Below the pieces are notes generated by a model. It saw nothing but the letters and a program-made list of their open reading frames with translations, was not told where the DNA came from and searched no databases. A program made the translations under genes and the position numbers. This document shows positions 1 through 8,040 of a DNA stretch of 64,000 bases, in pieces. Numbering within the stretch: the stretch's first letter is position 1; each line of letters begins with the position of its first letter. The stretch is from an uncultured Bacteroidales bacterium. GTDB lineage: Bacteria; Bacteroidota; Bacteroidia; Bacteroidales; F082. Location: NCBI GenBank assembly GCA_946408345.1, contig CAMJRR010000016.1, forward strand, positions 1 through 64,000. Direction: 5' to 3'.

Positions 1-380
1 CGGCTTGGTACAATGCCTTTTATGGTGTGAATAAAGACATTCCCGTCCACATCCCCGTCGGGACGCTTGCCGACTATCAGAGCGCGCCTTATTGGAACGA
101 GTTCACCAACTTCATCGAGGACGGTTTGATGTCAGTGGACGAAAACGAAGCAAGCCATATCCAAATCTCTGTCTATCCCAACCCTGCCAAGGAAAAAGTG
201 ACGATTGACGGTATTGAAGCCGCCGAAGTTCAGGTTTATAATGCCCTCGGGCAATTGGTGAAGACGGTGCGGAACTCAAATGAAATCAGTGTGGAAAATA
301 TGGCGAGAGGAGTTTATTTACTGCGTATTTCAGATGTTAATGGAACCACGAAGACAAAACGCATCACGGTAACAAAGTAA
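1..380 (+). CDS. BspA-like leucine-rich surface protein, C-terminal part, T9SS cargo (5' end outside window)
   Basis: The frame is open from base 3 and no stop separates it from the window edge, so this is the 3' end of a larger gene. About 125 residues are visible. The first part carries VHIPVGTLADYQ followed by an aromatic/acidic stretch (YWNEFTNFIED), which is the usual cap of BspA-type (LRR_5) leucine-rich repeats in Bacteroidales. The last ~75 residues form a T9SS type A sorting domain: YPNPAKEKVTID, VQVYNALGQLV and GVYLLRI, ending in a basic strand. The protein is therefore expected to be exported by Sec, moved over the outer membrane by the T9SS and anchored on the surface. Its function is unknown; adhesion would be typical for the family but is not shown here. 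Confidence 0.8.
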   Translation, partial: AWYNAFYGVNKDIPVHIPVGTLADYQSAPYWNEFTNFIEDGLMSVDENEASHIQISVYPNPAKEKVTIDGIEAAEVQVYNALGQLVKTVRNSNEISVENMARGVYLLRISDVNGTTKTKRITVTK

Positions 381-396
381 TCAAAAACATACGACT

Positions 397-1140
397 ATGA
401 AAACGACAAGAATTTATGCCTTGCTTGTAATCCTGATAATTTTCGGGGGCAAAGCTTTTGGACAGGAACATGAACAGGTGTTACCCAAGTCTATGATCAA
501 AATCGGTATCAACGCGTTCCTGACGCAAGAGGTCAAGTCGTCGGACAAGGCAGCCGCTGTGAACTCCTATCCATTTATTGGTGGTGGCCTTGAAGTTTCC
601 TACTACCACCGACTGCCTTATCACTTTGGCGTTAATGTGGGCTTCGGCGCACAGTTTCAGCCTTCTGTTTTCGACAACACTGGAGATTCGGAGGTGAAAG
701 ATATCTATACGATATATACCCCGATGATTTGCCTTCCTTTCTCCATCGAGAAGGCTTTTCCTGCCGTCAAGACAAAACACGGCTTTTTGCTGGTTGGCGA
801 ACTTGGAGGCAGGCTGTACAAACCGTATAAGTCCACATACGAGTACACCATGATGTATGGCCTCGATGAAAACGGAATTTGCCTTCCTGACGGGTATATC
901 ATCGACTATTTGGTGTTGGACGATCCTATTTCCGTGTCATGCTTTGCTAAAATCGGCTTGGAGAGGTCGACTCGCAGAGGCAACATGCTTCGCTTCAATC
1001 TCTTATACGATTACTCGTTTAAGGAAATAGGCGTAGGCGAAATCTGGAAAGGTTGCGAACCTGATACGCATTATGGGACATTAAGCCAGAGGTTTAGCTA
1101 TGTTGGTGTGGAGTTTAATTATGGATTTAGGATTAGATAA
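397..1140 (+). CDS. Secreted protein, predicted outer-membrane beta-barrel, function unknown
   Basis: 247 residues. The N-terminus (MKTTRIYALLVILIIFGGKAFGQ) is a signal peptide with cleavage after AFG or FGQ. The rest alternates polar and aromatic residues and glycines (FIGGGLEVSYYHRLPYHFG, GFLLVGELGGRLY) and ends in VGVEFNYGFRIR, a terminal aromatic strand typical of outer-membrane barrels. It follows the preceding surface protein by 16 bp, so the two are probably co-transcribed. I do not recognise a named family. It could be a small OmpA/OmpW-like barrel that helps the neighbouring T9SS protein, but that is inference from position only. Confidence 0.75.
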   Translation: MKTTRIYALLVILIIFGGKAFGQEHEQVLPKSMIKIGINAFLTQEVKSSDKAAAVNSYPFIGGGLEVSYYHRLPYHFGVNVGFGAQFQPSVFDNTGDSEVKDIYTIYTPMICLPFSIEKAFPAVKTKHGFLLVGELGGRLYKPYKSTYEYTMMYGLDENGICLPDGYIIDYLVLDDPISVSCFAKIGLERSTRRGNMLRFNLLYDYSFKEIGVGEIWKGCEPDTHYGTLSQRFSYVGVEFNYGFRIR

Positions 1141-1214
1141 AGGCTGCCAAAGAAATGTATGTTTGGCTCAGTTATTGAGGCAAAAAGAATATGTAACTTT
1201 AAAATCAATAAGTT

Positions 1215-1814
1215 ATGAAAACAATTAATTTCAATAAGCAGATTTTGGCCACAATGGCCATAGCTTTGCTTTGTGGCTTTACGGCAAAGGCACAGGACTC
1301 GAAAGAATGGTCAATTATTCCTTATACAAAAATAGGATATGTATTGGATGGTTCGGTAAGACTATTAGATGAGGTCTATCACGCGAATGCAGGAGTGGAC
1401 GCCAAAGTCAGTTTCAACGAGCATTGGTCGTTGCTGGCTGGTGTTGAGTATAATTACCGATGGGGCTTTTCCGAAGGCGATTATATTATTCCAGACGACC
1501 ACAGGGAAGGACTACGGCATTTCATCCGCATTCCTGTTCGCGCCGAGTTCACGCACAAGTGGTTTTATGTCAATGCAGGACTTTTTGTGGAACGCGCGAC
1601 AAACACACGCTATGATGCCAACGAGACTATCAACTTTGGTATAGGCCCAGAAGTGGAATTGGGCGGTCGCATACGACTATCCGAAAAGGATCGTCTCCGT
1701 ATAGGTTGGCAATCTCTATTATGTTACAACCATGTGACCGAAAAAGGCCAATCCTCTTTTTATGGAGGTTTCTTTGGTGCCTTTCTTACGATGGGTTATG
1801 AGCATCGGTTCTAA
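1215..1814 (+). CDS. Secreted outer-membrane beta-barrel protein, function unknown
   Basis: 199 residues with a signal peptide ending in GFTAKAQ. The mature part shows repeated barrel strands of alternating pattern (HWSLLAGVEYNYRWGF, FIRIPVRAEFTHKWFYVNAGLFVE, FGIGPEVELGGRIRL) and a C-terminal YGGFFGAFLTMGYEHRF, ending in Phe as in many outer-membrane barrels. It resembles Bacteroidales proteins annotated as PorT/OmpW-like or 'outer membrane beta-barrel', but I see no diagnostic motif. A TAACTTTA box about 20 bp upstream (one mismatch to TAnnTTTG) may be its own promoter. A strong terminator hairpin follows the stop codon. Confidence 0.75.
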   Translation: MKTINFNKQILATMAIALLCGFTAKAQDSKEWSIIPYTKIGYVLDGSVRLLDEVYHANAGVDAKVSFNEHWSLLAGVEYNYRWGFSEGDYIIPDDHREGLRHFIRIPVRAEFTHKWFYVNAGLFVERATNTRYDANETINFGIGPEVELGGRIRLSEKDRLRIGWQSLLCYNHVTEKGQSSFYGGFFGAFLTMGYEHRF

Positions 1815-1837
1815 ACAAACTTCATAGTTACCCCCAA

Positions 1838-1868
1838 GCCATCGAAAGCGATTTCGGTGGCATTTTTT
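1838..1868 (+). terminator. Rho-independent terminator after the barrel gene
   Basis: A 10-bp stem (GCCATCGAAA with TTTCGGTGGC, two G-T pairs) around a GCGA loop, followed by six T. The hairpin is almost identical to the one at 4471-4503, so the two bracket the sigma-factor cassette. Confidence 0.85.
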
Positions 1869-1929
1869 ATTTCTTTTTCCAAAAAATGTAAGATTCCGTC
1901 CATTTCCACGATATAATAGCAAACGACCG

Positions 1930-2427
1930 ATGGTAATGACGACCGAAGAGTTCAAACGAGACATCCTGCGACTGCAAGCCCGATTGCAGCGGACCGCCGA
2001 AAGCATCATCGGCGATGCCGACAGCGCAGCGGATGCCGTCCAAGAAGCCGTCATCACACTTTGGGAACAACGCGCGACGATAAAAAGCCAGGACATGGAA
2101 AAGCTCAGCCTGACCATCGTGAAGCGGCGCAGCATCGACTTGCTCAGGAAGCAAAAACCCACCATACCTATCGATACGGAGAGCCTGATGCTTGCCGAGC
2201 CACCGCAGGACGACAACGAGGAACGCTACCGACTGGCCCGAAAACTCGTCGAACAACTGCCCCAGCGCCAACGCGATGCCATCCTGATGAAATACGAGGA
2301 AGGCCTCAGCGTGGAGGAAATCGAAAAGGCGACGGGCATGAGCAGCACCCATGTGTATGCAACGCTGTCGCGCGCCTACAAGTCGTTGCGTGAAGCCATA
2401 AAACAATATAAGGAGAAACAAGGATGA
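1930..2427 (+). CDS. ECF RNA polymerase sigma factor
   Basis: 165 residues. Region 2 carries DSAADAVQEAVITLWEQ, the DxVQE...LW signature of ECF sigma-70 factors. After a short acidic linker, region 4 is the helix-turn-helix LPQRQRDAILMKYEEGLSVEEIEKATGM followed by STHVYATLSRAYKSLRE. Regions 1 and 3 are absent, as expected for the ECF class. The start at 1930 could also be 1936 (a second Met two codons later). Its stop overlaps the start of the next gene by 4 bp (ATGA), the usual sigma/anti-sigma coupling. It probably directs RNA polymerase to a small regulon that includes this operon; the inducing signal is not evident. Confidence 0.9.
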   Translation: MVMTTEEFKRDILRLQARLQRTAESIIGDADSAADAVQEAVITLWEQRATIKSQDMEKLSLTIVKRRSIDLLRKQKPTIPIDTESLMLAEPPQDDNEERYRLARKLVEQLPQRQRDAILMKYEEGLSVEEIEKATGMSSTHVYATLSRAYKSLREAIKQYKEKQG

Positions 2428-3131
2428 ATACTGAAAACGAAATGAACGAGGAAGTCCGCCAGCTGCTCGACAGCCTGGAAGAACACGGGAAGAACGCCCG
2501 CCGACAAAAGGAACTTGGCGACTTGATCGATCGTCTTGCCGATGAAGAAAAAACGATTTCTATGCCGCGCAAGCATAGAAAACTCACCCCGCTTTGGTGG
2601 GTCATGGGTGCGGCTGCCGCATGCCTTCTGCTTTGGCTGCTTGTCAAACCGAACGCGAAACAGCAACCCGAAATGGAACAGGAAATCCTTGTTGAAGAAA
2701 CGAAAGCCGTTGATTCCGTCAAGACCGAGGTGGACAATGGCGTGTTTGAACAACCCGTTGCTAACGAAACCTACTTGGCAGAAGAGACACCCGTCGTTCC
2801 ACAAAACACCCCGATGAAAAAAGAGAAACCGAAGACTCAAATCATCGAAGAAGTGGTCGAACAGCCCATGCTAGCCGAGGTCAAGCCGACGGAGTCCCAT
2901 GACACTACGAATATTGGATCCAACACCATACCCACTACTAACGAAACGCCTTCAGCCGTTCAAAAGCCCCAGCGGAGAGTCATCCGGAGCCTCAACCTGG
3001 TGTGCTACGAATGTCAGAAGGACCCCGAATTCTTCACCAAACCTGTCATGGAAGACAGGACCTTATTCGGTCAGCCGCAAGACCCGAACATGAAAAACGG
3101 ATCGCTGGCCTTGGAAATCAAACTCAATTAA
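2424..3131 (+). CDS. Single-pass membrane protein, probable anti-sigma factor
   Basis: 235 residues, translationally coupled to the ECF sigma gene. Residues 1-55 are charged and helical (EEVRQLLDSLEEHGKNARRQ) and would face the cytoplasm; a membrane segment lies at about residues 57-73 (LWWVMGAAAACLLLWLL); the rest is a low-complexity Pro/Thr/Glu-rich periplasmic part ending in NGSLALEIKLN. There is no zinc-binding ZAS motif and no recognisable FecR domain. The role as anti-sigma factor is inferred from the position, the topology and the coupling, not from a conserved domain. Confidence 0.6.
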   Translation: MNTENEMNEEVRQLLDSLEEHGKNARRQKELGDLIDRLADEEKTISMPRKHRKLTPLWWVMGAAAACLLLWLLVKPNAKQQPEMEQEILVEETKAVDSVKTEVDNGVFEQPVANETYLAEETPVVPQNTPMKKEKPKTQIIEEVVEQPMLAEVKPTESHDTTNIGSNTIPTTNETPSAVQKPQRRVIRSLNLVCYECQKDPEFFTKPVMEDRTLFGQPQDPNMKNGSLALEIKLN

Positions 3132-3143
3132 AACTTGGAAACC

Positions 3144-4454
3144 ATGAAACGCATCATTTTATCAATAGCCATTCTTTTGGCTGCACAGATAGGCTTCGCA
3201 CAGGAAGAAGTCGCCATCGAGCAAAACATCAACCAGCGCATCAACAAGCTGGAAATCAGTTCAGGATGGGATGTCCATCTGATTCACCATGAGGCCGACA
3301 GCGGCTACCGCGTGGCCATCATCACCGAAGATGATTTGGCGGCACGGGCCTACAATGTGCAACTCTGTAATGTCAAAGACTCAACCTTGACCATCCTTGA
3401 AAACACACAGTTGCCCCGAGGCACTGTGGTGGAGATTGAAGGCCCCATGACCTTCGGGCAAATCAAACTTTTGAACAATGCGACGGCTGAAGCGGATTAT
3501 GTCGTTGCATCCGTGCCGTCTGTACCGAAAGACTTGAACAACCTTAACCTTTCCAAGAATTCAAGCTTTCACATCCGGCATTATCACATCCCAAATCCCG
3601 ACAACTCGCCAATCATGGTTATTTGGGACCATGCCCAACTGACTATCGATACCCTTTCGGGTGAAGGCAATGTCATGATGAATGTTTATGAAGGAGATTT
3701 TCAATACGGCACCAATATCCTGCGAGGCAAAATCACGCTGAGAGAATATGGGAACACTTCTGAATGGCCATATATGCAAAGGGATTGTAGGGTAATCAAG
3801 GCCAAGGAAGTGGATGGTGAACTGGTTACGACCGACCGCAGAAAGATATGGAATGACGCGCTTGTTGTTGACATAGGGCTCGGCATACAACAAGGCAACA
3901 CGCCAACAAATCCCGACAGTCCCTTCCTGCAATACAGCACATTGTCCGTCAACATCGGTTTTACCACCTATCTCAAACTCGGCAACCGCTGGGGCTTGCG
4001 CACTGGCCTTCAATGGAACGAGAATAGGAAGTCGCTATGCCACCAGGTAAAATACGAAAACAATGAATTGATTGTGGTTGATGGCCAGGGTGACTATCAA
4101 CGCAACCGACTGTATAACCTATATATGGGCATTCCCGTTTCATTGGACTATTATCTTGGCAAAAGGCTAACCGAGAGCTTCTCTTTGGACTTGTACTGCG
4201 GTCGCTTATTAGGGGAAACGCTCGTCACTAGCAAAGACCCAACCAAGCCCTTTGGTCTCGTTCTCTTCCCTGGGACAAAAGATCATCTTGACAACATCTT
4301 CAACCCTTGGAAACTGGAAGTGGGTCTCAGTTTCAACACCCGTCATCTTGGTATCATCCATGGTGTGAGGGTCTTCACCAACCTTCTGCCCGAGTACAAG
4401 CCTGGGGTCACGACGGACAAGTTCAGGAGTGTTGGCGTTGAGATTAAGCTCTAA
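3144..4454 (+). CDS. Secreted protein: GIN-like N-terminal domain plus C-terminal outer-membrane barrel
   Basis: 436 residues from the ATG at 3144, which opens a clear signal peptide (MKRIILSIAILLAAQIGFAQ); an upstream TTG at 3135 in frame is less likely. Residues ~25-215 carry NQRINKLEISSGWDVHLIHH and a run of beta-strands with LNNLNLSKNSSF, resembling the right-handed GIN (DUF2807) fold of putative adhesins. From ~residue 235 on there are barrel-like strands (LVVDIGLGIQQG, STLSVNIGFTTYLKLGNRWGLRTGLQW) up to a terminal FRSVGVEIKL. It is the third gene of the sigma/anti-sigma operon, 12 bp behind the second, and may be the sensor or the output of that system. Confidence 0.65.
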   Translation: MKRIILSIAILLAAQIGFAQEEVAIEQNINQRINKLEISSGWDVHLIHHEADSGYRVAIITEDDLAARAYNVQLCNVKDSTLTILENTQLPRGTVVEIEGPMTFGQIKLLNNATAEADYVVASVPSVPKDLNNLNLSKNSSFHIRHYHIPNPDNSPIMVIWDHAQLTIDTLSGEGNVMMNVYEGDFQYGTNILRGKITLREYGNTSEWPYMQRDCRVIKAKEVDGELVTTDRRKIWNDALVVDIGLGIQQGNTPTNPDSPFLQYSTLSVNIGFTTYLKLGNRWGLRTGLQWNENRKSLCHQVKYENNELIVVDGQGDYQRNRLYNLYMGIPVSLDYYLGKRLTESFSLDLYCGRLLGETLVTSKDPTKPFGLVLFPGTKDHLDNIFNPWKLEVGLSFNTRHLGIIHGVRVFTNLLPEYKPGVTTDKFRSVGVEIKL

Positions 4455-4470
4455 TCTACAGCATCATTAA

Positions 4471-4503
4471 AGCCATCGAAAGCGATTTCGATGGCTTTTT
4501 TTG
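4471..4503 (+). terminator. Rho-independent terminator of the ECF cassette
   Basis: An 11-bp perfect stem (AGCCATCGAAA / TTTCGATGGCT), GCGA loop, then seven T and TTG. The last T residues also supply the TTTG -33 box of the next promoter. Confidence 0.9.
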
Positions 4504-4531
4504 TAAAGTGCGACAAAATTCCATATTTTTG
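4500..4531 (+). promoter_or_regulatory. Promoter of the GH97-rha operon
   Basis: TTTG at 4500-4503 and TATTTTTG at 4524-4531, separated by 20 bp, match the Bacteroides -33/-7 consensus (TTTG, TAnnTTTG). The GH97 start codon lies 21 bp further on. No other full match is seen until rhaD, so this promoter may serve the whole carbohydrate operon. Confidence 0.7.
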
Positions 4532-4552
4532 CCAGCATAAATCTTCACCATC

Positions 4553-6541
4553 ATGAAAAAAATACTTCTCTCAGCGCTCCTCCTGCTTTCCGCAAGCGCT
4601 TTCGCCCAATTGAAATTCACGCTACAATCACCCAACAAGGAGATTACTGTCAGTATCGAAGTGGGCGAACAATTGACATACGCTGTCACGCATGGCAACA
4701 CCTGTGTTTTAGCCCCGTCGCCCATCGGAATGAAACTTAGCGATGGCACGATGCTCGGCACAAAACCTATCGTGAAAAACGCCAAGACACAATCCGTCAA
4801 CAATACTTTGGCTTCGCCTCTCTATAAAAAAGCCGAGATTCCTGAAGTTTACAAGGAATTGGCTCTGTTTTTCAAAGGCAACTACAAGGTCGTTTTCCGC
4901 GCCTACAACGAGGGTGTGGCTTATCGTTTCGTAACCGATTTCCACAAGCCCATCATCGTTGAAAGCGAAACTGCCGACTTCAACTTCGACTCAGACTATC
5001 AAGCACTTATACCATACGTACTTAGGCGTGCCGGACAAGAAGGTGACCTCATCAGCCAACAATTTTACAACTCGTTTGAGAACACTTACACTCGTACCAA
5101 CCTAAGCCAAATGGATCCTGAAAAACTGGCCTTCCTCCCCTTATTGGTCGAACTCAATGACGGTAAAAAAGCCGTCATCACTGAGGCTAATTTGGAAGAG
5201 TTTCCTGGCTTATATCTGCGTAACGCAAACGGGAAAAATGGTCTCTCCGCCGTACACGCTCCCTATCCCAAGACTCGCGAGCAAGGTGGCCACAACAACC
5301 TTCAATATATCGTGAAAGAACGAGAGAACTACATAGCCAAATCCAACGGTTGGCGTGCATTCCCTTGGCGTTGTATCGTCATTTCTGAAAACGACAAGGA
5401 TTTGGCTAACAATGATTTGGTCTATCTTTTAGCATGGCCGAGCCGTGTCAAGGATATCTCTTGGATTAAGCCTGGTAAGGTGGCTTGGGACTGGTGGAAC
5501 GCATGGAACATCTATGGTGTCGACTTCCCTGCGGGCATCAACAATGACACTTATAAGTATTACATTGACTTCGCCTCGCAATACGGCATCGAATATGTTA
5601 TCCTTGACGAAGGCTGGGCGGTCAACAAGAAGGCCGACCTCTTCCAAGTAGTGCCCGAAATCGACATCAAGGAGCTGGTGGACTATGGCGCCGAGCGCAA
5701 CGTGGGCATCGTGCTTTGGGTGGGCTATGCCGCCATCGACAAGGACATGGAACATGTCTGCAAACACTATGCCGACATGGGTGTGAAAGGCTTCAAGGTC
5801 GACTTTATGGACGGTGACGACCAGATGATTGTCGATTTCTACAACCGTATGGCCAAGACAGCAGCCAAATACCACCTTTTCATCGACTTCCACGGCGCCT
5901 ACAAACCCACTGGACTCAACCGCACCTATCCCAACGTGCTGAACCACGAAGGCGTGTATGGCCTCGAGCAAGCCAAGTGGGACAACGAGAGCGACCTGGT
6001 CACCAACGAAGTCACCATCCCGTTCATACGCATGGTGGCTGGTCCACTCGACTACACTCAAGGCGCGATGAAGAATGCCAACAAGAACAACTTCGCTGCC
6101 ATCTACACCGAGCCGATGAGCCAAGGCACACGCTGCCGACAACTGGCTGAATATGTCATCTTTGAGTCGCCCTTCAATATGCTTTGCGACAGTCCGAGCA
6201 ACTATATGAAAGAAGAGGAATGCACACAGTTCATCGCTTCCGTTCCCACCACTTGGGATGAAACGATTGTTCTGGACGGCAAAGTGGGCGAATATCTCGT
6301 CATCGCCCGTCGCAAAGACTTCCATTGGTATGTGGGCGCCATCACCAACTGGGAAGAACGCGACATTGAAATCGACCTTGGCGTGCTGCCCAACTTCGGC
6401 GCCAAGTCGGGACATATCTTCCGCGACGGCATCAACGCCAATCGTGTGGCAAGTGACTATGTCAGCGAGCAAGCCCAGGTTTGGGGCAACAAGGTAAAAG
6501 TGCATCTCGCCAAAGGCGGTGGTGCCGTGATGGTGTTCTAA
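4553..6541 (+). CDS. GH97 glycoside hydrolase, probably a retaining alpha-galactosidase-type enzyme
   Basis: 662 residues with signal peptide (ends SASAFAQ), so periplasmic. Domain order is that of GH97: N-terminal beta-sandwich (to ~residue 290), TIM barrel (SWIKPGKVAWDWWNAW at ~300 onwards) and a C-terminal beta domain. GFKVDFMDGDDQ places an Asp at residue 417, at the spot of the nucleophile of the retaining branch (the Bacteroides BtGH97b enzyme, also 662 residues), rather than the Glu-based site of inverting SusB. Two Glu in NHEGVYGLEQ (466 and 471) are the acid/base candidates. It starts the rhamnose operon and ends 10 bp before rhaB, so its substrate is probably a galactose- or glucose-decorated rhamnose-containing glycan; substrate is inference. 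Confidence 0.85.
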   Translation: MKKILLSALLLLSASAFAQLKFTLQSPNKEITVSIEVGEQLTYAVTHGNTCVLAPSPIGMKLSDGTMLGTKPIVKNAKTQSVNNTLASPLYKKAEIPEVYKELALFFKGNYKVVFRAYNEGVAYRFVTDFHKPIIVESETADFNFDSDYQALIPYVLRRAGQEGDLISQQFYNSFENTYTRTNLSQMDPEKLAFLPLLVELNDGKKAVITEANLEEFPGLYLRNANGKNGLSAVHAPYPKTREQGGHNNLQYIVKERENYIAKSNGWRAFPWRCIVISENDKDLANNDLVYLLAWPSRVKDISWIKPGKVAWDWWNAWNIYGVDFPAGINNDTYKYYIDFASQYGIEYVILDEGWAVNKKADLFQVVPEIDIKELVDYGAERNVGIVLWVGYAAIDKDMEHVCKHYADMGVKGFKVDFMDGDDQMIVDFYNRMAKTAAKYHLFIDFHGAYKPTGLNRTYPNVLNHEGVYGLEQAKWDNESDLVTNEVTIPFIRMVAGPLDYTQGAMKNANKNNFAAIYTEPMSQGTRCRQLAEYVIFESPFNMLCDSPSNYMKEEECTQFIASVPTTWDETIVLDGKVGEYLVIARRKDFHWYVGAITNWEERDIEIDLGVLPNFGAKSGHIFRDGINANRVASDYVSEQAQVWGNKVKVHLAKGGGAVMVF

Positions 6542-6551
6542 TTCGACAACC

Positions 6552-7979
6552 ATGGAAAAGCAGTATCGCTTTCTTGCCTTCGACTGCGGTGCCACCAGCG
6601 GAAGGGCTGTCTTAGGCACTTTTGCCGACGATGGTTTCCGCATGGAAGAAGTCTATCGCTTCCCTAACCAAACCCTCGAAATCGGCGGGAAATACTATTG
6701 GAATGTCTACAGCATTTATGAGCATTTCATCAAATGCCTAACCGAATTAGGTAAGCGCCACATCCCATTAGACTCCATCGGCATCGACACATGGGGCGTC
6801 GACTTCGGCTGCATCGGACATGATGGCACGTTGTTAGGCTTGCCTCGTGCCTACCGCGACCCTTACACTGACGGTGTTCCTGAAAGATTCTTTAAAATCG
6901 TATCGCGTGAACAGCTTTACGCTTTGACGGGCATCCAAATCATGAACTTCAACACGGTTTTCCAAATGTTCGCTCAAGCCGAAGAAGGCAGTGTGGCCTA
7001 CCGTCATGCCAAGTGCATCCTCTTCATGCCCGACCTCCTCTCCTACTTATTGACGCGTGGTAAGGTATGCGAATATACCATCGCTTCCACCTCGGGACTG
7101 ATGAACCCCAAGACGCAACAGTTTGAACCTTCGCTGATGGCTGCAGTAGGTCTCACAGATGACCAGATACCTGACAGGATACAGCCAGGAGAAGTGGTTG
7201 GAAAATTAAGGTTCAACATCGCCAAGGAGACGGGCTTAGGTGAGGTACCTGTGGTAGCTGTGGCAGGTCACGACACCGCTTCAGCCATCGTTGCTGTTCC
7301 TGCCGAAAACGAGCATTTTGCCTACCTCAGCAGCGGCACTTGGAGCCTCATGGGTATTGAGGTACCAGAACCCATCATCACCGAGCAGTCCGTGCGACTC
7401 AACTTCACCAACGAAGGCGGCATCGAAGGCACCACACGCTTCCTGAAGAACATCACGGGGATGTGGCTCGTGGAGCAATGCCGCAAGAAATGGAAAGTGC
7501 AAGGACACGACTATAGTTATGACGAAATGACCAAAATGGCGCAATTGGCAAAAGCTTACGCAGGTCGCATCAATCCCGACGACCCGCGTTTTGCCAATCC
7601 CGACGACATGGAAACTGAAATAAAAGCTGCTTTAGCCGACAAAGGTTTTTCCGCTCCTGCCAACGATGCTGAGATGTTAAGCTGCATCTACCACAGCCTC
7701 GCAGAGCGCTATAGAGAAGTGCTGGATATGCTACAGGAAGTCGCGCCGTTCAAGATCGAGAAGCTGCATGTCATCGGTGGCGGCTCGGCCAACGACTTGC
7801 TGAACCAATGGACCACCGATGCCATCGGGATACCCGTGGTGGCAGGTCCTACCGAAGCCACCGCCATCGGCAACCTCATGGTCCAAGCCAAGGCCGCAGG
7901 ACTTGTCAGCGACCGTTGGGCCATGCGCAAGATAATATCACAGACACTTGAAACTAAAACATACAACCCAGCCCCGTAG
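6552..7979 (+). CDS. rhaB: Rhamnulokinase
   Basis: 475 residues of the FGGY carbohydrate-kinase family. It phosphorylates L-rhamnulose with ATP to L-rhamnulose 1-phosphate in the cytoplasm. Visible landmarks: N-terminal phosphate loop FLAFDCGATSGRAVLG, sugar-binding DTWGVDFGCIGHDG, the second-domain VAVAGHDTASAI followed by YLSSGTWSLMG, and the C-terminal adenosine motif HVIGGGSANDLLNQW. Those landmarks are characteristic of RhaB within the family. It lies between the GH97 gene (10 bp) and rhaA (61 bp) on the same strand, which fixes the sugar. Confidence 0.95.
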   Translation: MEKQYRFLAFDCGATSGRAVLGTFADDGFRMEEVYRFPNQTLEIGGKYYWNVYSIYEHFIKCLTELGKRHIPLDSIGIDTWGVDFGCIGHDGTLLGLPRAYRDPYTDGVPERFFKIVSREQLYALTGIQIMNFNTVFQMFAQAEEGSVAYRHAKCILFMPDLLSYLLTRGKVCEYTIASTSGLMNPKTQQFEPSLMAAVGLTDDQIPDRIQPGEVVGKLRFNIAKETGLGEVPVVAVAGHDTASAIVAVPAENEHFAYLSSGTWSLMGIEVPEPIITEQSVRLNFTNEGGIEGTTRFLKNITGMWLVEQCRKKWKVQGHDYSYDEMTKMAQLAKAYAGRINPDDPRFANPDDMETEIKAALADKGFSAPANDAEMLSCIYHSLAERYREVLDMLQEVAPFKIEKLHVIGGGSANDLLNQWTTDAIGIPVVAGPTEATAIGNLMVQAKAAGLVSDRWAMRKIISQTLETKTYNPAP

Positions 7980-7998
7980 GGGCGCAGGACCTTAAGCA
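7969..7998. repeat. Short GTAGGGGCGCAGG element overlapping the rhaB stop
   Basis: GCCCCGTAGGGGC forms a small hairpin across the rhaB stop codon, and GTAGGGGCGC resembles the GTAGGGACGCG elements at 52665 and 54418. The rhaB reading frame ends inside this element, so the last codons of rhaB may derive from it. Confidence 0.4.
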
Positions 7999-8040
7999 GG
8001 CGGTGAGCGAAGCGAACCCTTGCTCTTAACACCACAGCCT

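Noticed and set aside
5429-6643. Long minus-strand open frame (about 400 codons) opposite the GH97 gene
   Set aside because: It mirrors the third-position bias of the real gene, has no start context or family motif, and crosses two true genes.
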